A program made the translations under genes and the position numbers. The notes beneath the pieces were generated by a model. That model worked only from the letters and a program-made list of their open reading frames with translations, was not told the DNA's origin and searched no databases. A DNA stretch of 64,000 bases from Patagioenas fasciata (taxonomy: Eukaryota > Chordata > Aves > Columbiformes > Columbidae): contig NC_092541.1 of assembly GCF_037038585.1 (NCBI RefSeq), positions 4,461,445-4,525,444 of the forward strand, in the 5' to 3' direction. Position 1 is the first letter of the stretch, and each line of letters opens with the position of its first letter. Positions 50,301-64,000 of this stretch are shown here, piece after piece.

Positions 50301-53220
50301 GGCTGGGATTAAGATCTTGATCAGGGTCCAGGGACTGAGGTCTGAGGTCAAGGTCCAGGGTTTGGGCTCAGGATTCAGGGTCAGGATCTGGGGTCAAGGG
50401 TCCAGAGACAAGATCTGGGGTCCAGGGTCAGGATCCAAGATTAAGGTCTGGGTCAGGGTCAAGGGGCTGAGGTCTGGGATCAGGGTTTAGGATTTCAGTT
50501 CAGGATCTGGGATCTGGGGTTTGGGTTCAGAGTCTGGGGTCCAGGGTCAAGGTCTGGGGTCTAAAGTCAAGGTCTAGGGTCAGGATCCAGGGTCAGGCTC
50601 CAATGTCCAGGGCTGGGATTAAGATCTGGGTGAGAATCCATGGCCTGAGGTCTGGGGTCAGGGGTCCAAGGTCAAGGTCTGGGGTCTAAGGACAAGGTCC
50701 AAGGTCAAGGTCTAGGGTCAGGTCTAGGGTCATGTTTCAGACCCTGGGTCCCCCCAGCCGGGCTGGTTCCATCCCTGTCCCCAGCACACGGGTGCAGCAG
50801 GATATTGTCACCCGTGGGCGCAGGGTCCCTGCTCAGCCGTGTCCCTCCAGGCCCGGCGCTGGCCCAGTACAACGCGCGGCAGCTCAGCCGCGTCTACCCG
50901 GGCGGGCTGAAGATGGACTCGTCCAACTACGACCCCCAGGAGATGTGGAACGCCGGCTGCCAGCTGGGTGAGACCCCCCGGGGGACACCCTGTGACCTGG
51001 GACCCCCTCCCCAGGGAGGGGTCACCCACCCCATCCCTCTGTCCCCGCAGTGGCCCTCAACTTCCAGACACCGGGTTACGAGATGGACCTGAACGCCGGG
51101 CGCTTCCTGGGCAATGGGTGCTGCGGTTACGTGCTGAAGCCCCCCAGCCTGCGCAGCCCCTCCGGGGACACGTCCCCTGCGTCCCCACAGCTGGCGCTGC
51201 ACATCAGGGTGAGGACATCGCGTGTTTCCCACCCCCATGTCCCTGCTGGGGGACACTGGACCTGTCCCTGTGCCCAGACAGGTGCCACCTGGAGAGCTTT
51301 TACCAGGTGACACCAGCCCTATGCCCAAACAGGTGCCACCTATGTCCCACCTGGGTGACACCAACCCCATGCCCAACCAGGTGCCACTCATGTCCCTCCT
51401 GGGTGACACCAACCACATGCCCAACCAGGTGCCACCCATGTCCCTCCTGGGTGACACCAACCTCATGTCCAGCCAGGTGTCACCCACAAATGTCCTCCCG
51501 AGTGCCACCAGCCCCACCAGTCTGTGATTCTGTGACTCCTGAGTGTCACCAACCCCACATCCACCTGGGTGCCACCCACCTCTCTCCTCCCGGGGACACT
51601 GACTCTGTCCTCACATCTGTTTGGGCACCAGCCATGTCCCTACTCCTGGGTGACACCGAGCCCAGCCAAGTGTCACCACGTCCCTTCTCCTGGGGACACC
51701 AAACCTGTCCCCAAGCCCAGCTGGTATCAACCACGTCCCTTCTGGGTGGCACGAACCACATCCATCCTCCCCACCCCATCCCCACACCCAGCCGTGTGCC
51801 ATCATGTCCCTTCTCCTGGGGACACCAGCCCTGTCCCCACACCTAGCCATGTGCCTCCTGGGGCCCGCCACCCTGTGCCACTGTCCCCCATCTGCTGTCC
51901 CCAGGTGATCACGGCGCAGCAGCTGCCCAAGCTGTCGCGGGAGACCGGCAGCTCCATCGTGGACCCACTGGTGCGGGTGGAGATCCACGGTGTCCCCAGC
52001 GACCGCCAGAGCCACCAGACCCGCCACCGACCCAACAACGGTGAGTGCCACCCAGCCACCCTCCCTGGGGACACCGCGGGGTGCCATAAGCCCTGGGGAC
52101 ACCCCAGGGCACCCGGTCCTTAGGGACACCCTGATCCCTGGGGACACCTCATGGCACCTGATCTCCAGGGGTGTCCCAGGTCACTCTGATCCCTGAGGAC
52201 GCCCCAGGGGACCTGATCTCTTGGGACACCTGAGGACACCCAGTCCCCTGGGGACACCCCAGGGCACCCTGACCCCTGGGGACACCCAAGGACACCCTGA
52301 CCCATGGGGACACCCAAGGCCACTCCGTCCCCAGGGACAATCCCAGTCCCCTGAGGACACCCCAGAGCACCTTGGTTCTGGGGACACTCCAGGGCACCCT
52401 GTCCCCAGGGACCTCCCAGGGCAGCCAGTCCCCCCAGTATGGCCTAGCCCAGCCCCTGTATGGATCCCATTTCCCCCAGACAGACCAGTCTGGCTCCAGT
52501 GTCACCCGCATTGTTCCAGTATAGCCCAGTCCAACACCAGTATGACCCCCATTCCCCCAGTATGGCCTAGCCCAGTCCCAACATGATCCCTGTTTCCCCC
52601 AGTAGCCCAGCCTGGCTCCAGTATGATCCGTGTTCTCCCAGTATAACCCAGTCCAACCCCAGTATCACCCCAGTTTCCCCAGTATAACCCAGCCCAGCCT
52701 CAGTACCACCCCATTCCCCCAGTTTAGCCCAGTTTAGACCAGTACATCCCCCACTCCCCCAATCCGCCCCAGTCCCCACCCCACAGCACAGGATGGCAGC
52801 TCAGCTGGGGCCGGGGCAGCACAGGGGATGGTGGAGCGGGTCACCATGCCGGGGTTTCCGGTCTCCCCGGTGTCCCTGGTGCAGCGCCCACCCCCGTGCC
52901 GGTGCCGCAGGGTTCAACCCGCGCTGGGAGGAGACGCTGAGTTTCCAGGTGCGGGCGCCCGAGCTGGCGCTGCTGCGCTTCGTGGTGGAGGATCACGACA
53001 GCACCTCCTGCAACGACTTTGTGGGCCAGTTCACCCTGCCCCTGGCCAGCGTGCGGGAAGGTGGGTGACAGCCCCCCCGGGGACGGGGACTGTCGCCCTG
53101 CCACCCGCTCAGCCCCCGGCTCTGTCCCCAGGGTATCGGCACATCCATCTGCTCTCCAAGGACGGGACGTCCCTGGCCCCGGCCACGCTCTTCGTGCACG
53201 TTCGATGCAAGAGGCTGTGA
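41354..53220 (+). CDS. PLCD3: Phospholipase C delta-3
   Basis: Sixteen coding exons in continuous frame, 781 residues (human about 789): 41354-41456, 43994-44155, 45143-45371, 45459-45588, 46295-46520, 47794-47995, 48164-48308, 48378-48530, 48606-48755, 49059-49094, 49730-49889, 50851-50967, 51051-51208, 51905-52040, 52911-53060, 53132-53220. It hydrolyses PIP2 to IP3 and diacylglycerol at the plasma membrane. Domains: PH (about 35-160, [14 protein letters not shown]), EF hands (about 165-300, [12 protein letters not shown]), catalytic X box (about 315-460), acidic linker with a Glu run, Y box (about 525-655, [20 protein letters not shown]), C2 (about 665-781). Catalytic His331 (SSSHNTYL) and His376 (YHGHTF) and Ca2+ ligands Asn332, Glu361, Asp363, Glu410 are all present. 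The start MICGRKARP aligns with the mammalian start MLCGR. Nearly every intron carries a minisatellite. Confidence 0.95.
41560..41980. repeat. Minisatellite in PLCD3 intron 1 (ccccatggcagggagtgtcc unit)
   Basis: Units of about 36-42 bases containing ccccatggcagggagtgtcc and ccaaggtagcc, with many variants. Confidence 0.85.
42380..43095. repeat. Degenerate ccatgcatcc repeat in PLCD3 intron 1
   Basis: Some 700 bases of loosely repeated catgcatccatatg / tgtgtccatgc words, without a fixed period except for a local 24-base duplication near 42805-42870. Stop-poor on both strands, so long Cys/His/Met-rich frames appear; none is protein-like. Confidence 0.85.
43540..43860. repeat. (CCATC)n / (CCGTC)n pentanucleotide satellite in PLCD3 intron 1
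   Basis: Pure stretches of cccatcccatcc... (43650-43715, 43775-43798, 43828-43858) and of cccgtcccgtcc (43797-43828), flanked by diverged cctgtccc variants. Confidence 0.97.
44270..44745. repeat. gacccagaccccaacccag repeat in PLCD3 intron 2
   Basis: Degenerate 22-26-base units of gacccagacccccacccagg, strongly strand-asymmetric (C/A on plus). Confidence 0.85.
45715..45965. repeat. Minisatellite in PLCD3 intron 4 (ggttggatccaccaccaatg unit)
   Basis: About ten tandem units of gattggatccaccaccaatg-like sequence, 24-30 bases each. Confidence 0.9.
46545..47195. repeat. Minisatellite in PLCD3 intron 5 (ggtggatggtgggat unit)
   Basis: Roughly 650 bases of ggtggatggtgggatggtgg / ggatgttggggtggtgg alternation, G/T-rich on the sense strand with almost no C. 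Confidence 0.95.
47280..47760. repeat. Long-unit degenerate repeat in PLCD3 intron 5
   Basis: Three to four copies of a unit of roughly 110-130 bases containing ggacatcagggtggggac and aacctccatgtccc, diverged from one another. Confidence 0.7.
48062..48181 (+). repeat. PLCD3: 33-bp tandem repeat multiplying the exon-7 splice acceptor of PLCD3
   Basis: Four copies with cag at 48062, 48095, 48128 and 48161, exactly 33 bases apart; each reads cagggcgctgatggcggggt or close to it. The last copy supplies the acceptor (exon starts 48164) and the first codons of exon 7 (ALMAGC). The acceptors have a G/T-rich rather than pyrimidine-rich lead-in. Confidence 0.92.
48789..48980 (+). repeat. PLCD3: 27-bp tandem repeat inside PLCD3 intron 9
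   Basis: Seven copies begin at 48789, 48816, 48843, 48870, 48897, 48924 and 48951, unit gaccatggtgtcctggtggt plus gctggag. The unit reads as nine codons in the PLCD3 frame. Confidence 0.93.
49225..49605. repeat. Minisatellite in PLCD3 intron 10 (ggggtctccatcacctc unit)
   Basis: Degenerate units of 20-30 bases built on ttggggtctccatcacctca. Confidence 0.85.
50085..50745. repeat. GGGTCA-type minisatellite with a 134-bp duplication in PLCD3 intron 11
   Basis: Opens with five ggtcag hexamers (about 50093-50122), then a 134-base unit present twice in tandem (50121-50254 and 50255-50388) that I see as nearly identical, then diverged ggtctggggtccagggtcaa units to 50745. Confidence 0.9.
51240..51850. 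repeat. Minisatellite in PLCD3 intron 13
   Basis: Units of about 60 bases with caggtgccacccatgtccct and cctgggtgacaccaacc, well conserved at 51310-51480 and degenerate later. Confidence 0.85.
52060..52780. repeat. Two adjoining minisatellites in PLCD3 intron 14
   Basis: 52060-52430 repeats ctggggacaccccagggcac; 52430-52780 repeats cccccagtatagcccagtcc. Both are C-rich on the sense strand. Confidence 0.85.
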
Positions 53221-53774
53221 GGTCCCCGTGATCCTGGTCGTGTCCCCATGTGGGGGACAACGTGGTCCTCCATGGGGTGGGTGCCCTCCTGCGCCAGAGA
53301 CGCGGTGCAGGGACAGCCTGGGGACACCGCTCACCCGGCTGCGGTGACAGGAGGGTGTTGGGGACACCATGGCGGTTGGGACCCCCTCCATGTCCCAGAG
53401 TGGCACCCCATCTGCTAGCCTCTGTGCCCCGCTCCCCTCTCTGCCTGTGACCCTGAGGGGACAAGGACATTGTGACAACCAGGATGGGGTGGCCAGGCCA
53501 CCCAAAGCCCAACACAACCCCGGCGGGGTGAGAGGGGTGACAGCAACCCCTGAATGTCACCACCCCCAGCCACACTCGATACCACCCCCCTGGGGCTGCA
53601 AGGACGGTGCTGTCACCATGAAGTCCCCAAGGGACCCTGTCACTGTGCAGTCCCCGAGGGGACCCTGTCACCACACGCCCCATCACGGTGTCCAGCCCTT
53701 GTGTGGCTGGGACCACGTCCCCAACACCCGCTCTGGCCACAGTCACACATCTGTACCCAGTGTCACACCAGTGG

Positions 53775-53780
53775 AATAAA
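53775..53780 (+). terminator. PLCD3: Polyadenylation signal AATAAA of PLCD3
   Basis: gtggaataaaggttttattg lies 555 bases past the stop codon and is followed by a T/G-rich downstream element at 53784-53800. Confidence 0.85.
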
Positions 53781-53800
53781 GGTTTTATTGTAACAGAGCC

Positions 53801-55020
53801 TGTCCCGTGTCCTTGTCACCTCCTGGAGTCCCTGTCACCTCCCAGGGCGAATCAGGGCTGAGCCCACCCCCAAACACATCAGGGACAGGCTGGGGGCTCA
53901 TGAGAGCAGCCCCCAAAACAGCCGCAGGGACAAGGGGAGGGTCCCAACACACACACCCCCCAGCCCAGGACACTGGGGACACAGGAGGGGATGTGGGAGG
54001 GAAGGCAGAGGTACTTGCATAGGTGACATGGGACCCCGAGCAGGGGGGGTGACAGCGCTGCTGGGGGGGGACATGACAGACCCCTGGTCCCCACCGAGGG
54101 ACCTGGGGGTCCGTGGTGCCACAGGGGACACGCGGGGACACACAGCTGGGGGGTGCATAGACGGGTCCTGCCTCAGTGTGCTGCTTGGGGAACCTTTGGC
54201 GGGGACGGCAGGAGCAGCCGCGGCTCTTTGGGGACACAGGAGGTGACAGGCTGCCCGGTGCTTCTTCCCAAGATGTCTCAATGGGATAACAGGTTCCCGT
54301 GAAAGATGATTCCTGCGCCGCGGAGGGTCCCGTACACACAGTGCCGAGCTGCTGGATGAGGAACCGGGGGGCTGGAGCGGCTGCAGCCCTGCGGTGACGC
54401 TGATGGCACGCTGTCACATTGTCACAGCAGTCGCTTCACGCGTGTCCGTATTTCCAGAGCAAACAGGCAAGCAGAGGTCCCGAGGTGCAACAGATCATCC
54501 CTGACCCCGCAGCCCCGGCGTCACGGGGGTGACAGACGGGAACCAGCGCTGGAAAGCCGAGCAGAGCGGGGGACGCCGGACATGATCCCCCTGGATCTTC
54601 AGTGCTGCTGCTCCTGGTTCAGCGGGGAGGATTTGAGTCTTGGAGGCCGGGGAGAAGGGACAAGGCATCGCTTGCACAAATAGCCCTTAGAAAGAAAACT
54701 CCATGTCCTGCGCCCGTGGGGAGGGCAGGTGCCATCCTCCTGCTCCAGGCACCCGCGGGACAGGCTGGATGTGACAGAGGGAGCAAAGCGGGGGACAAAC
54801 AGCTGAGCAAGGGATGGAGCCCCAAACACCCTCTGGGCTCGGCAGCCCGGCCACCGCGTCCCGGTGCTCTGCCACGCCGGAGCCGAGCCCTTCGGCGCAG
54901 CAATGTCTACCTTGGTCAGCCCTGTCGAGAAGTCACGGTCCAGCAACCCGGAGTGGCCTTCAGCAGACGAATGCAACTTGTGTCAGTTGGGAACAGGAAA
55001 GATTTAAAATATATATAATA
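53801..55020. other. Intergenic space between the convergent PLCD3 and NMT1 3' ends
   Basis: G+C-rich, no gene recognised; an A/T-rich patch at 55005-55040 marks the NMT1 3' end. Confidence 0.5.
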
Positions 55021-55026
55021 TATATT

Positions 55027-55032
55027 TTTATT
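55027..55032 (-). terminator. NMT1: Polyadenylation signal AATAAA of NMT1
   Basis: tttatt on plus reads AATAAA on minus, 280 bases beyond the NMT1 stop at 55312-55314. Confidence 0.6.
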
Positions 55033-55311
55033 ATTCACCCGTTAACTCCATTATATGCCAATCATGAGCTAGTTTCAGCAGTTACATTCCCTTGATCACG
55101 TCTTTACGAGGATGCAATTAAATCAAAACAAAGGAGCAGCTGACGCCGGCGGGGGAGCGGCGGCCGGCGCTGCAGGACGCGGTCGGTGAGTCCAGGCGGT
55201 GAGCGGCTGCACAGCTGCTCCGGTTCCACCTCTCCCGGCGCGGGTCCGGCTGCGGCGGAAAGGACAAGGGCAGCAGCTCTGCCGGGCCCCACTGTCCTGG
55301 TGACAGCTCCA

Positions 55312-62115
<6,804 letters not shown>

Positions 62116-62424
62116 CTGGAAGAGAGAGCAGGAGCCATGAAGCAGCTTTTCTGCTGTTTGAGGCCAAGTCCCCGCGACACCTCGATCTGGTGACCAAGGT
62201 GTCCCACTCCCCCAGCGCCACCTCCCAGCCCAGGTCCCCAGCGCGGGCAGCCGGGGGTCACCACTGCGCCCCCCTGGTTTGGGACGTGCCACGTGTTCAG
62301 CGTGACACAGGGGCAGAGAAGCAAAACTCCTCTTCCATGGGAAACGGTGGAGCTGATCGGGTAGCAGAGAGGTGACCAAACCGCTCAGAGCTTCAGAGCT
62401 ACGGCCCCCAGGTCCACACGCAAT

Positions 62425-62665
62425 CAGAATTATGGAACCATTTACGTTGGAAAAGACCCTCAAGCTCATCGAGTCCAACCATAACTGAAACCTGGCACTG
62501 CCCCATGTCCTGAGAACCTCATGTCCGTCTGTCCAACCCTCCAGGGATGGTGACTCCAGCACTGCCCTGGGCAGCCTGTTCCAATGCCCCACAGCCCTTT
62601 GGGGAAGAAATTGTTCCCCACATCCAACCTCAGCCTCCCCTGGCGCAACTTGAGGCCGTTCCCAT
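62425..62665 (-). mobile_element. CR1 LINE 3' end, antisense
   Basis: attatggaaccatttacgtt, gagtccaaccataactgaaa, cctgttccaatgccccacag, ending at gcgcaacttgaggccgttcc. Confidence 0.93.
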
Positions 62666-63394
62666 CACAGAGCGACTCTCTCCTGCCAGCGCTGGCCCAG
62701 GCACTTGCCAAGCGTCAGGGTTTCCTTCCCACTGCGCTTCAAGAAGAGCTGCAGCCAACAAGACAACTTTTGTTGCAAAACCACCGACTCCTAAAGCCCC
62801 TGATCCAGCCAAGAGACGCTGCTTTGAGCACCGGCTTTCTCGGGGGCGTCAACACAGTGGCATCGCTTGAGCGCTGCCAAGAGAAGTGAGCCGCGATAAT
62901 TAGGAATTCCTTTAAAAAGGGGCTGAAAAGGTTTCCAGGCAATGAGGTGAAGAGAAGCCCAGAGCAAGAACTGCCCCATCACACCCCCCAGGGCGGCTTC
63001 CAGAAACGCTCACCCTTGGCCGTCCCCTCTGTTGTGAGCAGGTGCTGAACTGCTTTGAAATCCAGCCCGCAAATCCCACTGTGCTTTTGTTACCCGGCCC
63101 CAAACAGCCCCGTGTGCGTGACGCCGAGTCCAGAGTGTGTTCCTGCGTGAGGACCACGGGACACTGGGGACCAGCAAGTGGCCGCCAGCCATGGCACAGC
63201 CAGTAACCTGGGGTATGGAGGAGTGGGGTGTTCTGTGCCCCTCCTTCCCCAGAAGACACGTTCCTCACCTCCTCCAGGGTTCACACAAGCAGAAATGATG
63301 TTGGCCATGTTCAGGATCCCCAGGAAAAAGGGCAAACACAAGATGGGGCTTTGCTGTCTCACACAACCTCGTGACTCCCAGCACAAAGCTGAGA

Positions 63395-63900
63395 CCATCA
63401 CAGAGTCACAGAACAGTTTGTGTTGAGGGGACCTTCCCGTCTCCCCCAGTGCCCCCCCTGCCATGAGCAGGGACATCTTCACCAGCTCAGGTTGCTCAGA
63501 GCCCCATCCAGCCTGGCCTGGGATGTCTCCAGGGATGGTTCAGCCACCACGTCTTTGGCCAACCTGGGCCAGGCTCTCACCACCCTCAGGGACAACAATT
63601 CCTTCCTCATGGCCAGCCTGAATCTCCCTCCTTCAGTTTCAAACCATCACCCCCTGTCCTTTCACAACAGGCCCTGCTCAAAAGTCTGTCCCCATCTTTC
63701 TTCTTGGCCCCTTTTAAGTCTGGAAAGGTCGTACTAAGGTCTCCCTGGAGCTTCTCTTCTCTTCTGAACACTCCAACTCTCTCAGCCTGTCCTCCCAGCA
63801 GAGCTGTTCCAGACTCGGGTCATTCCTGGGGCTCCTCTGGCCCCTCTCCAGCAGGTCCAGATCAGGCTGTGCTGTCTCATATAACCCTATCCCATCTCAC
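63395..63900 (-). mobile_element. CR1 LINE fragment, antisense
   Basis: tcacagagtcacagaacagt, gtctccagggatggttcagc, tcctgtcctttcacaacagg (as ccctgtcctttcacaacagg) and ctctcagcctgtcctcccag; same subfamily as 56700-57068 but extending further 5'. Confidence 0.9.
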
Positions 63901-64000
63901 AAACCTGAGACCATCGCCCCAGCAAAGAGTCTCTGAGCCCAAAGAAAAGCCTCGGGCTGGTGCTTATATGAAAAGGGAATCACACGCAGTGTTTGCAGCA

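Noticed and set aside
62116-64000. Search for the upstream NMT1 exon (QFWDTQPVPKLG region)
   Set aside because: No sequence encoding these words was found before the window ends, so it lies to the right.

Overview
This is a vertebrate nuclear window, almost certainly avian. It is very G+C-rich with dense minisatellites, it carries many CR1 non-LTR retrotransposon fragments with the ATTCTATG-type 3' end typical of birds, and its gene order matches the human 17q21.31 block NMT1-PLCD3-ACBD4-HEXIM1-FMNL1, compacted as on an avian microchromosome. All gene models below were assembled by eye from splice sites, codon phase and remembered protein-family sequence; no alignment was run.

Layout, left to right. 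(1) 293-6606, minus: first two coding exons of FMNL1 (formin-like 1); the rest lies left of the window. Its CpG-rich first exon sits between an A/T-rich block (6174-6362) and a 520-base T-rich block (6868-7390). (2) 11948-15307, minus: a compact myosin-light-chain-kinase-family gene with a complete kinase domain and a calmodulin-binding tail. It sits in an interval where human has no such gene and is the most notable gene here. (3) 15.3-25.5 kb: no recognised protein gene. It holds an array of GC boxes (17.8-18.0 kb), minisatellites, CR1 copies, an LTR-like segment (21.5-22.0 kb) and a second CpG island (22.2-23.2 kb) that may start a spliced transcript of unknown identity. (4) 26569-27492, minus: HEXIM1, intronless. 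(5) 29591-36712, minus: ACBD4, nine coding exons, tail-anchored. (6) 37-41 kb: minisatellites and a CR1. (7) 41354-53220, plus: PLCD3, sixteen coding exons, 781 residues. (8) 55312-62115, minus: the C-terminal nine coding exons of NMT1; its 5' exons lie beyond the right edge.

The genes are ordinary eukaryotic single-gene units, not an operon: HEXIM1 restrains P-TEFb in the nucleus, ACBD4 is a peroxisome/ER acyl-CoA-binding tether, PLCD3 hydrolyses PIP2, NMT1 myristoylates N-terminal glycines (FMNL1 begins with such a glycine), and the MLCK-like kinase is predicted to be Ca2+/calmodulin controlled. The unusual material is where tandem repeats have grown across splice sites: a 33-bp repeat multiplies the acceptor of PLCD3 exon 7, a 20-bp repeat multiplies the donor of an ACBD4 exon, and a 27-bp repeat fills a stop-free 303-base PLCD3 intron that keeps frame on both sides.
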